DNA of 64,000 nt from the NCBI GenBank assembly GCA_934130285.1, contig CAKOXT010000002.1, positions 310,001 through 374,000 on the forward strand, written 5' to 3'. Position 1 is the stretch's first letter, and each line of letters opens with the position of its first letter. The position numbers and the translations under genes are program-made. This document shows positions 1 to 9,734 of this stretch, piece by piece. Below the pieces are notes generated by a model that was not told the DNA's origin, ran no database searches, and was given only the letters and a program-made list of their open reading frames with translations. The stretch is from an uncultured Clostridia bacterium (GTDB taxonomy: Bacteria > Bacillota > Clostridia > TANB77 > CAG-508).

Positions 1-1
1 T

Positions 2-997
2 GTGAACATAATAGAAGGTAATAAGTTCTTTTCTTCAGTGGATGTTAGTATAAAAAGAATCATGAAAGAAAAGAATGTTAGTGAATTTCTAAAAAAGTTA
101 TCTTTAGTTATTTCTTTAAAGTCTGGTAGGATTAGAAATAAAATTGTTGAGGCAAGGAAAAATATTTTAACTAAAAAATATGATACTGAAATTGCTTTTA
201 GTGATGGATTTTCACATATATTTGTAGCAAACGGGGATACGCCTAATAAAATTGCTTGGATGCATACTGATATTTCTGTTCAAAATGATTCAAAGAGATA
301 TTATAACTTAGTTAAAGAATCTTTGAAAAAGATGAACATGTCTGTTTGTGTATCAGATAGAGTTAGAGAAGTTTATAAATCTTATTATGATTTAGATGAT
401 GATAAAATTCAAACTATTCATAATATTATAGATGTTGATGAAATAAAAAATAAAGGTAATGAAAAAATAGATATTGAATTTTCAAAAGATGTTATAAATT
501 TAATTTCTGTTGGAAGACTAGAGTCTCAAAAAAATTATGAAAGATTTATTAATGTACATAAAAAGCTAATTGATGATGGATATAAAATTAATTCTTATTT
601 GATTGGTGATGGCTTGGAGAAAGAAAAACTTGAAAATACTATAAAAGAACAAAAAATCGAAGATACATTTTTTATGTTGGGAAGAAAAGATAATCCTTTT
701 CCTTATGTAAAAAAAGCAGATTTGTTTATTTTATCTTCTATTTTGGAAGGTTTGCCAACAGTGTTATATGAAGCTATAATTTTAGGAGTACCTTGCGTTT
801 CAACAGAAGTGGCTGGGGCAAGGGAAATATTGAAAGACCAATATGGTTTGATTACTGAGAATAATGATGAGGCTTTATATTGTGGAATAAAGAAAGTTCT
901 TGATGATAAAAAACTACTAGATGCATATAAATCAGAAGTTAGTATGTATAAATCAGAAAATAGTGATATAATACGAAAAGTGGAAAAAATAATTTAG
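2..997 (+). CDS. GT4-family glycosyltransferase, 5' end probably outside window
   Basis: Probable family 4 (GT-B fold) glycosyltransferase moving a sugar from an NDP donor onto a cell-surface glycan precursor at the cytoplasmic face. The donor-binding C-terminal half is clear: SVGRLESQKNYERF near residue 170, then the EX7E motif EGLPTVLYE, followed by GVPCVSTEVAGAREIL. The N-terminal half is shorter than the roughly 370-400 residues usual for the family and has no glycine-rich start. The GTG at position 2 is therefore probably internal and the gene likely begins upstream of the window. It ends 12 bases before the polymerase/TagA fusion and is the first visible member of a plus-strand envelope-glycan operon. 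The sugar and acceptor cannot be inferred. Confidence 0.85.
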   Translation: MNIIEGNKFFSSVDVSIKRIMKEKNVSEFLKKLSLVISLKSGRIRNKIVEARKNILTKKYDTEIAFSDGFSHIFVANGDTPNKIAWMHTDISVQNDSKRYYNLVKESLKKMNMSVCVSDRVREVYKSYYDLDDDKIQTIHNIIDVDEIKNKGNEKIDIEFSKDVINLISVGRLESQKNYERFINVHKKLIDDGYKINSYLIGDGLEKEKLENTIKEQKIEDTFFMLGRKDNPFPYVKKADLFILSSILEGLPTVLYEAIILGVPCVSTEVAGAREILKDQYGLITENNDEALYCGIKKVLDDKKLLDAYKSEVSMYKSENSDIIRKVEKII

Positions 998-1009
998 AGA
1001 GGAAATAAA

Positions 1010-3274
1010 ATGGAAAACAAAACAAATTTAAAAGATATTGTAAAAAAGATTTTTGTTGCTTTTATGATTATGCAACCAGTGTTAGATATTTACATGAGTT
1101 TATTTGATAAAAGCATTCAAATTGTTGGAGTTTCATTAGCTACTGTCATAAGATTTGCATTAGTATTTATAATGCTTGTTATGATAATGATTCATGCAAG
1201 AAAAAATAAAAGTACAAAATTGTTTATAGGATATGCTGTAGCAGTGCTTATATATATGGTGTTTCATCATATTAATGCCGTAGGTTTTAAAGTGAGACTA
1301 GTTGAAGCTAAGTATAGTCCTTTTGGAGAATTGCTATATTTGGCTAGAATGTGTATACCTGTTGCTTTAATTTATATAATATATAACATAAAACTAAACT
1401 ATAAAGATATAAAGAAAATTGTTATTAGTGTTTCTTTAATAATTTCTTTAACAATGATAATAAGTAATTTATTTAAATTTTCATATTTATCTTATTCTTT
1501 GGAACAAGATACTATATCTGGAAATATGGTAGAATGGTTTACTAAAGGTATTAAACCAGATTCAGAGAAATTAAATGATTGGGTTGGATATACAACAAGA
1601 GGTTTATTCCAATCAGGAAACCAATTATCAGGTGTTATGATTATATTAGTTCCAATTCTTACATATATAGCATTTAAGGAAAAGAAAATAAAAGAATGGA
1701 TTGTATTAACTTTACATATTATAGCTATGATAGCTATAACTACTAGAGTTGGAGCTATTGGTGGAATATTAGCAATGGTTGCAACTGTATGTATATATAT
1801 ACTTGAAAAAATTATTCATAGAGAAAAAGTTTCAGAAATTTTCAAACAAAAGAATTTTTATTGCTTGATTGTTTCTGTAGTGGTTATAGCTGTTGTTTAT
1901 GCCTTTTCACCATTTAAGGTTAGAACTATGTCTGGAAATTTCGGAGCAGATTTAGCTATTGGAAAGCAAACGACTGATAATACAGATGTAGCAGGATCAG
2001 ATGGAGAGATTGATAAAATAGCATATATAATGGAAAATGTGGATAATGAGGAAATTAACGGATATTATATTTATCAAGTTTATCCATATACAGATGATGT
2101 CGATTTTTGGTTTGATTTAATGATGAATGTTCCTAAGTACGAACGTGCTGGAAATAGAAAAATGAGAGCATTATTAATTAATAGAATATTGGAACGTGAT
2201 AATAGAATATCAGATTATTTAGTTGGAATTTCATTTACTAGATCAAGTTCATTTGTATGGCCAGAAAGAGATTTTCAATCTCAAGTTGATGCTTTAGGTT
2301 GGATAGGAATGATATTATTTATTTTTCCATATATTTTTGTATTTGTATTTGCTGTTATACAATTCTTAAGAAAATTCAAAGAAAATTTATATTTAAGAAG
2401 AGTTGTATATATGATGGCTTTAGCTGTTGGAATGGCGGCTGCATATTTATCAGGACATATATTGAATGAAATATTCCCATTTGTATTTTTAGCAATGGTT
2501 GCTGGTATTACTTTAAATGTTGCTATAGGTGATGAACCAGAAATTTATGAAAAGAAAAATGAATTGAGAAGATTTTTTGATAAGATATATCCAGACGGAG
2601 AGAAAAAATTTTTTGAAGATATAGATAAAGATTTAAAAAATGAAAAGAAAAGATTTATTGTAACTGCTAATCCAGAAACACTTATGATTGCTAATAGTAA
2701 TAAAGAACTTGCTGATTGCTTATTGCAAGAATATGTTACTATTGTTCCAGATGGAATTGGAATTATAAAAGGTGCAAAGATATTAGGATATCCTCAAAAA
2801 GAGACGATAACTGGCGTGGGATTAGTTGAGCATTTATTAAAAGAATGTAATGATACTAAAAAAAGTGTATTTTTATTTGGAGCTAAAAAAGAAGTTGTTG
2901 AAAAATTAAAAGAAGTTTTAGAAAAAGATTATCCAAATATAGAGATAAAAGGTATTGAAAACGGATATGTTGAAGATAGACAAAAAGTTTTTGATGAAAT
3001 AGAAAAATTATCTCCAGACTTAGTGTTAGTTGCTTTAGGAATACCAGCTCAAGAATTATTGATAAATAAGAATTTTGAAAAATTTAATAAAGGTATTTTT
3101 ATTGGTGTAGGAGGAAGTTTTGATGTGCTAAGTGGAACTAAAAAAAGAGCTCCAAAGTTTTTTATAAAATTTCACTTAGAATGGTTATATAGAATAACAA
3201 CAGAACCAAAAAGAATGAAAAGATTTTTCGATAGTAATGTAAAATATTTATTTAAATTATCAGAAGAAAAATAA
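1010..3274 (+). CDS. O-antigen polymerase/ligase-like membrane protein fused to WecG/TagA/CpsF glycosyltransferase
   Basis: A two-module protein of 754 residues. Residues 1 to about 510 carry about ten or more hydrophobic segments and a long extracytoplasmic loop (about 310-415), as in O-antigen ligase/polymerase (Wzy/WaaL-like) proteins. Residues about 540-754 are a soluble WecG/TagA/CpsF domain (NPETLMIANSNKEL, VPDGIGIIKGAKILGY, VALGIPAQE, GVGGSFDVLSGTKKRAP). In characterised relatives this domain adds ManNAc to GlcNAc-PP-undecaprenol. The two are separate proteins in the pathways I know. A UDP-GlcNAc 2-epimerase two genes downstream could supply UDP-ManNAc, which supports the TagA reading. 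Start is ATG after AGAGAGGAAA. Domain assignments are from motif recognition; the activity of the fusion is inference. Confidence 0.85.
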   Translation: MENKTNLKDIVKKIFVAFMIMQPVLDIYMSLFDKSIQIVGVSLATVIRFALVFIMLVMIMIHARKNKSTKLFIGYAVAVLIYMVFHHINAVGFKVRLVEAKYSPFGELLYLARMCIPVALIYIIYNIKLNYKDIKKIVISVSLIISLTMIISNLFKFSYLSYSLEQDTISGNMVEWFTKGIKPDSEKLNDWVGYTTRGLFQSGNQLSGVMIILVPILTYIAFKEKKIKEWIVLTLHIIAMIAITTRVGAIGGILAMVATVCIYILEKIIHREKVSEIFKQKNFYCLIVSVVVIAVVYAFSPFKVRTMSGNFGADLAIGKQTTDNTDVAGSDGEIDKIAYIMENVDNEEINGYYIYQVYPYTDDVDFWFDLMMNVPKYERAGNRKMRALLINRILERDNRISDYLVGISFTRSSSFVWPERDFQSQVDALGWIGMILFIFPYIFVFVFAVIQFLRKFKENLYLRRVVYMMALAVGMAAAYLSGHILNEIFPFVFLAMVAGITLNVAIGDEPEIYEKKNELRRFFDKIYPDGEKKFFEDIDKDLKNEKKRFIVTANPETLMIANSNKELADCLLQEYVTIVPDGIGIIKGAKILGYPQKETITGVGLVEHLLKECNDTKKSVFLFGAKKEVVEKLKEVLEKDYPNIEIKGIENGYVEDRQKVFDEIEKLSPDLVLVALGIPAQELLINKNFEKFNKGIFIGVGGSFDVLSGTKKRAPKFFIKFHLEWLYRITTEPKRMKRFFDSNVKYLFKLSEEK

Positions 3275-3282
3275 GGAGTAAT

Positions 3283-4260
3283 ATGAAAGATATAAGTATA
3301 ATTGTTCCTGTATATAATGCAGAAAAGTATTTAGTAAAATGTTTAGATTCTTTGGTTAATCAAACTAAGAAGAATATTGAGATTATTTTAGTAAATGATG
3401 GTTCAAAAGATAAATCAATAGATATTCTTAATGAATATAAAGAAAAATATCCTGATATGATTACAATTATTTCTCAAGAAAATCAAGGACAGAGTGTAGC
3501 ACGAAATTCTGGAATTGAGAATGCTACTGGAAAGTATATTGCCTTTGTTGATTCAGATGATTATGTTTCTGAAAATATGTTTGAAAAATTATATGAAAAG
3601 GCTATTGAGAAAGATTTTGATGTTGTAGCTAGTAATGTAAATTGTGTGTATCCAGATAAAAATCTTGAAATATATTCAGGTGTAGATTTTGAATCAACTG
3701 AAATGACTAAAGAAGAGAAAAGCAAATTATTATTAAATATGTATACTGTTGTTTGGAATAAAATATATAAAAGAGAAATTTTTGAAAACAAGGAGTTATG
3801 GTTTGAACCAGGTATTTGGTTTGAGGATGTTTTGTTTTTGTATAAATTAATTCCATACATTAAAAGTATAGCGAATGTTGAAGAAAACTTATATCAATAT
3901 ATTCAAAGACCTAATTCAGTAACTTATACATATTCTGATAAGTTATTAGATATAAATAAAATGTTAGATAAATTAGTTGAATTTTATGAGAAAAATGGCT
4001 TAGAAATGTATACTAATGAATTAGAATATATTTATGTTAGATATATGTTAGCTACATACATAAAAAGATTAGCTAAAGCAAAAGATAAAAAGAAATTTAA
4101 TCAAGGTGTTAAGTGGGCTAGGACAAAAGTAAAAGAAAAATTTCCAAATTATAAATTAAATATATATTTAACTGGATTTGGAAAGGGATTTTATTTGAAG
4201 TATTTTAATAAGCTTTTTGCTGATTTAATATATTATTTAGAAAAAAATAAAATGAATTAG
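3283..4260 (+). CDS. GT2-family glycosyltransferase (EpsJ-like)
   Basis: Family 2 GT-A glycosyltransferase of 325 residues, cytoplasmic or peripheral. The opening ISIIVPVYNAEKYL is the NDP-binding strand, VNDGSKDKS follows near residue 38, and the metal-binding DSDD lies near residue 89. An acidic WFEDVLF (ED-type catalytic motif) comes near residue 180. It resembles EpsJ/capsular GT2 enzymes that extend lipid-linked oligosaccharides. It sits 8 bases after the polymerase/TagA fusion and 12 bases before the epimerase start, so all are probably co-transcribed. Donor and acceptor sugars are unknown. Confidence 0.88.
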   Translation: MKDISIIVPVYNAEKYLVKCLDSLVNQTKKNIEIILVNDGSKDKSIDILNEYKEKYPDMITIISQENQGQSVARNSGIENATGKYIAFVDSDDYVSENMFEKLYEKAIEKDFDVVASNVNCVYPDKNLEIYSGVDFESTEMTKEEKSKLLLNMYTVVWNKIYKREIFENKELWFEPGIWFEDVLFLYKLIPYIKSIANVEENLYQYIQRPNSVTYTYSDKLLDINKMLDKLVEFYEKNGLEMYTNELEYIYVRYMLATYIKRLAKAKDKKKFNQGVKWARTKVKEKFPNYKLNIYLTGFGKGFYLKYFNKLFADLIYYLEKNKMN

Positions 4261-4272
4261 GAGATGATAGAA

Positions 4273-5382
4273 ATGATTAAAGTAATGACTGTATTTGGGA
4301 CAAGACCTGAAGCCATAAAGATGGCACCTCTTGTTAAAGAATTAAAGAGTAGAAAAGAGATTGAATGTATTGTATGTGTTACGGCGCAACATAGACAAAT
4401 GCTTGATCAAGTTTTAGAAGTTTTTGATATAAAACCTGATTATGATTTGGATATTATGAAGCAAGGACAAACTTTAAGCGATATTACAAGTAGAGTATTG
4501 TATGGATTAGAGGGTGTTATAAAAGAAGTAAAACCTGACATTGTTTTAGTTCATGGTGATACTACAACAACATTTGCAGGTGCTTTAGCTGCTTATTATA
4601 ATCAAGTTGATATTGGACATGTTGAAGCTGGACTTCGTACATGGAATAAATATTCACCATATCCAGAAGAAATGAATAGACAAATGGTTGGGGTTATGGC
4701 GGATATGCATTTTGCTCCAACAGAGAATAGTAAAAAAAGTTTATTAAAAGAAAATAAAGATGAAGCAAAAATTTATGTTACAGGAAATACTGCAATTGAT
4801 GCGTTGGCAACAACTGTAAAAGAAGATTATGCTCATCCAATATTTGATTGGATAGGAAATGATAGAATGATTCTTCTTACAGCTCATAGAAGAGAAAATC
4901 TTGGAGAGCCGATGAGAGGAATGTTTAAAGCAATAAAGAGAATAACTGATGAATTTTCAGATGTTAAGGTTGTATATCCTGTTCATTTAAATCCCAAAGT
5001 TAGAGAAGTTGCAAATGAAATCTTTGGTGATGATGATAAAGTAAAATTAATTGATCCACTTGAGGTAATTGATTTTCACAATTTCTTAGCTAAATCATAT
5101 TTGATTTTAACAGATAGTGGTGGAATCCAAGAAGAGGCTCCATCTTTAGGAAAACCTGTATTAGTATTGAGAGATACAACAGAAAGACCAGAAGGAATTG
5201 ATGCTGGAACTTTAAAATTAGCTGGAACAGATGAAGAAACTATATATAAATTAACAAAAGAATTATTAGAGAATAAGGAAGAATATGACAAAATGGCACA
5301 TAGTGCAAATCCTTATGGAGACGGAAAAGCCAGCCAAAGAATTGCGGATGCTATTATTGAAAAATATTCTAATAAGAAGTAA
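4273..5382 (+). CDS. wecB: UDP-N-acetylglucosamine 2-epimerase (non-hydrolysing)
   Basis: Interconverts UDP-GlcNAc and UDP-ManNAc in the cytoplasm, supplying ManNAc for the linkage unit of wall polymers. Family motifs run in order: FGTRPEAIKMAPL at the N-terminus, HGDTTTTFAGALAA, HVEAGLRT, PEEMNRQ, LTAHRREN, and LTDSGGIQEEAPSLGKPVL with LRDTTERPE near the end. Length (369 aa) is normal. An ATG at 4264 abuts the AGGAG box and has no spacing, so the ATG at 4273 is preferred, giving the canonical MIKVMTVFGTRPEA start. It is also called mnaA in Gram-positives. It likely works with the TagA-like domain encoded at 1010-3274. Confidence 0.95.
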   Translation: MIKVMTVFGTRPEAIKMAPLVKELKSRKEIECIVCVTAQHRQMLDQVLEVFDIKPDYDLDIMKQGQTLSDITSRVLYGLEGVIKEVKPDIVLVHGDTTTTFAGALAAYYNQVDIGHVEAGLRTWNKYSPYPEEMNRQMVGVMADMHFAPTENSKKSLLKENKDEAKIYVTGNTAIDALATTVKEDYAHPIFDWIGNDRMILLTAHRRENLGEPMRGMFKAIKRITDEFSDVKVVYPVHLNPKVREVANEIFGDDDKVKLIDPLEVIDFHNFLAKSYLILTDSGGIQEEAPSLGKPVLVLRDTTERPEGIDAGTLKLAGTDEETIYKLTKELLENKEEYDKMAHSANPYGDGKASQRIADAIIEKYSNKK

Positions 5383-5403
5383 AGTTAGAATAAAGGAATG
5401 TAT

Positions 5404-8400
5404 ATGGAAAAATTAAAAAATATATGTGATATAGCAATAAAATGGATTTTTGGTATAGCGTTCTTTTTAGTGCTTTTGGGAATATTTAATGGAAGCTTTG
5501 GCGTTATAAGTGCAATTATTGTATTAGCTGGTGCAATATATGTTGTTAGCAGATTTGATATAAGTCATAAAAAGTTTTTAATTATTTTATTACTTGTTTC
5601 ATTTCTTATAAGAACAGCGGTTGTATTGGAAATACGAAATCCACAACTTTCAGATTTTAAAACATTATATGATATTTCTGAGGACTATTTAGATGGTAGT
5701 TTAGAAGAGTCTAGTCAAAACTATTTAAATGCGTATAATTTTCAGATTTATTTTGTCTTAATACAAGCGATATGTTTAAAGTTATTTAATAAAATTGTAT
5801 TTTTAAAATTAATTAATGTATTTTTGGCTATTTGTGGAATAGCGTTGATGTATAGAATTATAAATAGGATTACAAATAAGAAAACAGCTCAAATTATTAC
5901 TATATTATATTCAGTTTTTATTAATCCTATGTTGTATAGTAATATACTTTCTAATCAACACTTATTTTTATTTTTAACATTGGTGGGATTTGATTTACTT
6001 TTTGAAGAAAAAATAGTAACAAAGAATTGGGTTAGGTTTTCTTTAGTTGGATTGATACTTGGAATAGCTAATCTAGTAAGACCAGAGTCAATTTTGACAA
6101 TATTAACTATTATTTGTGTAAGTATATATAGATTGTTGAAAAAAGAAGATACAATAAAAAATATTGTAAAGAAATTACTTCCTTTATTTATGGTGTATAT
6201 TGTAATTACAACGGTTCCAATGTTTATATTGAGAAGTGCAGGTGTAGTTAAAAATACTCCAGAAATGGGAAGTTTGTATAAAGTAGTAATTGGATTAGAT
6301 GTTGAGAACAATGGAAGATGGACTGAAAAACTATATTGGGAATATACTAATCAAGAAAATTTACATGAATATGAAATTGAAAAAGTAAAAGAAGAGATAT
6401 GTAATGTTAAGATAATAAAAATGTTTGTTGCAAAAGCAAATATTTTCTGGAATGAATTTGGAAATTCATGGTCTTTATCACATTTAACTCAAGAAACGTT
6501 AGGAAGTACGGGGATAAGAACAGAAAAGTTCGAAACATTCATTGTTGATTATGATCAAGTAATTTGGCTAATCATATGGATATTAGCATTAGTAGGTGTT
6601 TTGGCTTCTAAAAAGGACGAAGAAAAATCATATATTATTTATGTAATTGGTGCAACATTAATATATTTAATTATAGAAGTTCAAGGAAGATATGCATTTA
6701 CATATAGACCATTTGTATTTATTATTGCGTCAATCGGATTGAAAAAAATATTAGATATATTTAAAGAGAAAAAAATATTTAAATTAGAAAATACAGTTAG
6801 TGTAGAAGATCATGTAAAAAATGTAGTTACTAAATTAAGAAATTCTAGATTTTTTGCATTAATAGTGCTAGCATTATTATCTTATTTTGTTATGAAAGTA
6901 ACTCTAAAATTTTCTGTTGGAGTACTTGGAACAGAAATGTATAATACATATTTTAATAATTTCTGGATATTATTATTAAATTTCTTGCCAATATATTATT
7001 TGTCTGTATTGTTTTATGTGCTTACTAAAAAGACTAGTATATCATTTGCGGTTTCAACGGCTGTTGCATATATGATTACACTTGTAAATAATTTTAAAAT
7101 GGAATTAAGAAATGATAATTTATTAATAGAGGATATTTCATTAATAAGAGAAGCTTTAACAATTCAGAAAAGATATACTATTGAATTTACTAATCAGATG
7201 ATAATGTATATTGCTATATTTATTATCATAGCGATTGTGTGTTTCTTTGTTTTTGATAAGAAAAAAGAGAAAAGAAAGTCAACAGCAAAAGGAAAAGTAA
7301 TTTCTGGTATTGTTGCACTTGTGTTATTGATTATTGGTGGAGTTTCTGTGGAAAAGATTTATGCTTCATCAGATTCGTATGAAAAAACAAGAAATGACGG
7401 AAACTTTTATAATTTATGGTCTCCTATAAATCAGTATATTGAAAGAGGAACAATTTATTCTTTTTTGCATAGCTATTCATCAATTAAGATTGAAAAACCA
7501 CAAGGATATAATAAAAAAGAAGTAGAAAATATGTTATCAGAATATACATATGACAATATAGAAGAAGATAAAAAAGTTAATGTAATAGGCATCATGCTAG
7601 AAGCATATAATGATTTTTCAAAATTTGATGAAATTGAATTTTTAAATGATCCTTATGAAAAAATTCATAAATTAGAAGAAGAATCATATTCTGGAGAACT
7701 TGTAACTAATATATTTGCTGCAGGTACAGTAGATACTGAAAGAAAATTTTTGACAGGTTATAGTACATTACCATCTTTAAGAAAAGAAACTAATTCATAT
7801 GTAAAATATTTTAAAGAACAAGGATATTATACAGAGGGGTCTCATCCAGGGTATGAATGGTTTTATAATAGACTTAATATTAATAAAAATTTAGGATTTG
7901 ATAATTATTATTTTTTAGAAAATAAATATGAAGAATATTCTAAAGATCATATAGCTGAAGATGATGTAATAATGTCAGAGATATTATCTTTGTATAGACA
8001 ACATAAAGAAAATTCTAATACACCTTATTTTAGTTTTAATGTTACTTATCAAAATCATGGACCATATTTGGATACTAAAGGTGATGGAAAAGAATATTTG
8101 GTTAGAAAAGATGGTTATACAGATTCTGAATGTAATATATTTGATAATTATATGAATGGAATCGAAGATACAGGAGAACAGATTTATAAACTAGTAGAAG
8201 AATTGAGAGATGATTCTGAACCTGTTGTATTAATTTTATTTGGAGATCATAATCCATGGCTTGGAAATGATAATAGTGTTTATAATATGTTAGGGATTGA
8301 TTTTGATTTAAGCACAGAAGAAGGGGCAACTAATTATTATGATACTCCATATATCATTTGGGCAAATGATAAGGCTAAAGAAGTATTACAAAATGATTTT

Positions 8401-8640
8401 GTGGGAAAAGGTGAAAAAATTAGTCCTAATTATTTGATGAATAAATTTTTGGAATTAGCTGGTTATGGCGGAAATGAATTTATGAAAGCATCAAATGATT
8501 TAAGAAAAAATGTTCAAGCTATTAATAGTGTATTTTATTTAGAAAATAATGCTTATGCATCAGAACTTTCAGATGAGTCTAAAAAAATGTTGGACAAATT
8601 CTATAAGATGCAGTATTATTGGATATATGATAAAAAATAA
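5404..8640 (+). CDS. GT-C-like membrane domain fused to LTA synthase-like phosphoglycerol transferase
   Basis: Very large membrane protein (about 1,078 aa) with two halves. Residues 1 to about 460 contain many hydrophobic segments with a SDFKTLYDISEDYL loop after the first segments. This is the layout of GT39/ArnT-type GT-C glycosyltransferases that use polyprenyl-phosphate sugars. Residues about 475-1078 look like a complete LtaS-type enzyme: about five membrane segments, then an extracytoplasmic sulfatase-fold domain. The latter has NVIGIMLEAY (metal-binding Glu), GTVDTERKFLTGYSTLPS (probable nucleophile Thr), SFNVTYQNHGPY and LFGDHNPWLG (metal Asp/His). Relatives polymerise glycerol phosphate from phosphatidylglycerol. 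The ATG at 5398 directly abuts AAAGGA, so 5404 is chosen. The fusion suggests coupled glycosylation and phosphoglycerol addition (inference). Confidence 0.82.
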   Translation: MEKLKNICDIAIKWIFGIAFFLVLLGIFNGSFGVISAIIVLAGAIYVVSRFDISHKKFLIILLLVSFLIRTAVVLEIRNPQLSDFKTLYDISEDYLDGSLEESSQNYLNAYNFQIYFVLIQAICLKLFNKIVFLKLINVFLAICGIALMYRIINRITNKKTAQIITILYSVFINPMLYSNILSNQHLFLFLTLVGFDLLFEEKIVTKNWVRFSLVGLILGIANLVRPESILTILTIICVSIYRLLKKEDTIKNIVKKLLPLFMVYIVITTVPMFILRSAGVVKNTPEMGSLYKVVIGLDVENNGRWTEKLYWEYTNQENLHEYEIEKVKEEICNVKIIKMFVAKANIFWNEFGNSWSLSHLTQETLGSTGIRTEKFETFIVDYDQVIWLIIWILALVGVLASKKDEEKSYIIYVIGATLIYLIIEVQGRYAFTYRPFVFIIASIGLKKILDIFKEKKIFKLENTVSVEDHVKNVVTKLRNSRFFALIVLALLSYFVMKVTLKFSVGVLGTEMYNTYFNNFWILLLNFLPIYYLSVLFYVLTKKTSISFAVSTAVAYMITLVNNFKMELRNDNLLIEDISLIREALTIQKRYTIEFTNQMIMYIAIFIIIAIVCFFVFDKKKEKRKSTAKGKVISGIVALVLLIIGGVSVEKIYASSDSYEKTRNDGNFYNLWSPINQYIERGTIYSFLHSYSSIKIEKPQGYNKKEVENMLSEYTYDNIEEDKKVNVIGIMLEAYNDFSKFDEIEFLNDPYEKIHKLEEESYSGELVTNIFAAGTVDTERKFLTGYSTLPSLRKETNSYVKYFKEQGYYTEGSHPGYEWFYNRLNINKNLGFDNYYFLENKYEEYSKDHIAEDDVIMSEILSLYRQHKENSNTPYFSFNVTYQNHGPYLDTKGDGKEYLVRKDGYTDSECNIFDNYMNGIEDTGEQIYKLVEELRDDSEPVVLILFGDHNPWLGNDNSVYNMLGIDFDLSTEEGATNYYDTPYIIWANDKAKEVLQNDFVGKGEKISPNYLMNKFLELAGYGGNEFMKASNDLRKNVQAINSVFYLENNAYASELSDESKKMLDKFYKMQYYWIYDKK

Positions 8641-8661
8641 AAATATGAAGAAGGAATGTAT

Positions 8662-9597
8662 ATGAATAAAATATCAATAATTGTACCGGTATATAACGAG
8701 GAAGAAGCAATAAAGATTTTTTATGACAAAATTACTGAAGTATCAGCTAAAATGGAGGCTGACTTTGAATATATTTTTGTTAATGATGGTTCAAAAGATA
8801 AAACTTTAGAAATAGCTAAAGAGTATGCAAAAAAGGATTCAAGGGTAAGATTTGTTTCATTTTCAAGAAATTTTGGAAAAGAAGCGGCAATGTATGCAGG
8901 ACTTCAGGCTTCAACTGGCGATTATGTCGCTATAATGGATGTTGATTTACAAGACCCACCAGATTTAATTCCAGAAATGTATGAAACTTTATTGACTACA
9001 GATTATGATTGTGTTGCAACTAAGAGAAAAACAAGAAAAGGCGAAAATCCAATTATTTCGTTTTTCTCAAGGTTATTTTATAAAATAATAAATAAAATGA
9101 CAAAAACAGAAATAGTTGATGGTGCTAGAGATTTTAGATTGATGTCTAGACAAATGGTTGATAGCATTTTACAAGTTACTGAGTATAATAGATTTTCAAA
9201 AGGAATTTTTAGTTGGGTTGGATTTAATACAAAGTGGATTGCTTATGATAATATTGAACGTTCTGCCGGTAAAACTAAATGGAATTTTTGGAAATTGTTT
9301 GTTTATGCTTTAGATGGTATTACAGCATTTTCAACTGCTCCATTGATGATTGCTACATTAGCTGGAATTCTATTTTGCTTTTTAGCTTTTATTATGATTA
9401 TTGCAATTATTATTAAAACTTGTTTATATGGAGATCCTGTTTCTGGTTGGCCTTCTTTGGTATGTATTGTTTTGTTTGTTAGTGGTGTTCAACTTTTCTG
9501 TCTTGGTATTATGGGACAGTATATGTCTAAAGAGTATATGGAGATAAAAAATCGTCCTATATATATTGTTAAAGAAACTGAAAAAGATCTAAAATAA
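8662..9597 (+). CDS. DPM1/GtrB-like polyprenyl-phosphate glycosyltransferase (GT2)
   Basis: Family 2 glycosyltransferase with a cytoplasmic catalytic domain (residues 1 to about 225) and two C-terminal membrane helices (about 230-300), the layout of GtrB/YkoT/DPM1 enzymes. These transfer glucose or GlcNAc from an NDP-sugar to undecaprenyl phosphate. Motifs: ISIIVPVYNEEEA, VNDGSKDKT, FSRNFGKEAAMYAGL, the DVDLQDPP metal motif, DGARDFRLMSR, FSWVGFNTKWI. The lipid-linked sugar could feed the GT-C-like half of the preceding protein. An ATG at 8656 has no spacing from GAAGGA, so 8662 is preferred. A close paralogue follows at 9735. Confidence 0.9.
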   Translation: MNKISIIVPVYNEEEAIKIFYDKITEVSAKMEADFEYIFVNDGSKDKTLEIAKEYAKKDSRVRFVSFSRNFGKEAAMYAGLQASTGDYVAIMDVDLQDPPDLIPEMYETLLTTDYDCVATKRKTRKGENPIISFFSRLFYKIINKMTKTEIVDGARDFRLMSRQMVDSILQVTEYNRFSKGIFSWVGFNTKWIAYDNIERSAGKTKWNFWKLFVYALDGITAFSTAPLMIATLAGILFCFLAFIMIIAIIIKTCLYGDPVSGWPSLVCIVLFVSGVQLFCLGIMGQYMSKEYMEIKNRPIYIVKETEKDLK

Positions 9598-9612
9598 TCA
9601 TCTTATGTCGTT

Positions 9613-9671
9613 AATTTAAATTTGAAAATCCTCATGTGCACACGTACGTTTTGGTGCTTCAAATTTAAATT
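9613..9671. repeat. 14-bp perfect inverted repeat between two GT2 genes
   Basis: AATTTAAATTTGAA at 9613-9626 is exactly complementary to TTCAAATTTAAATT at 9658-9671, enclosing a 31-base loop that contains GTGCAC and CGTACG palindromes. No T-tract follows on the plus strand, so it is not a typical terminator. It could be an operator, an RNA structure controlling the second GT2, or a decayed element. Confidence 0.6.
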
Positions 9672-9734
9672 GACTAGTAATATAATCATTTTTAGAAAAA
9701 TTGATTTAGTATAACGTGTTGAAGAGGATTTAGT

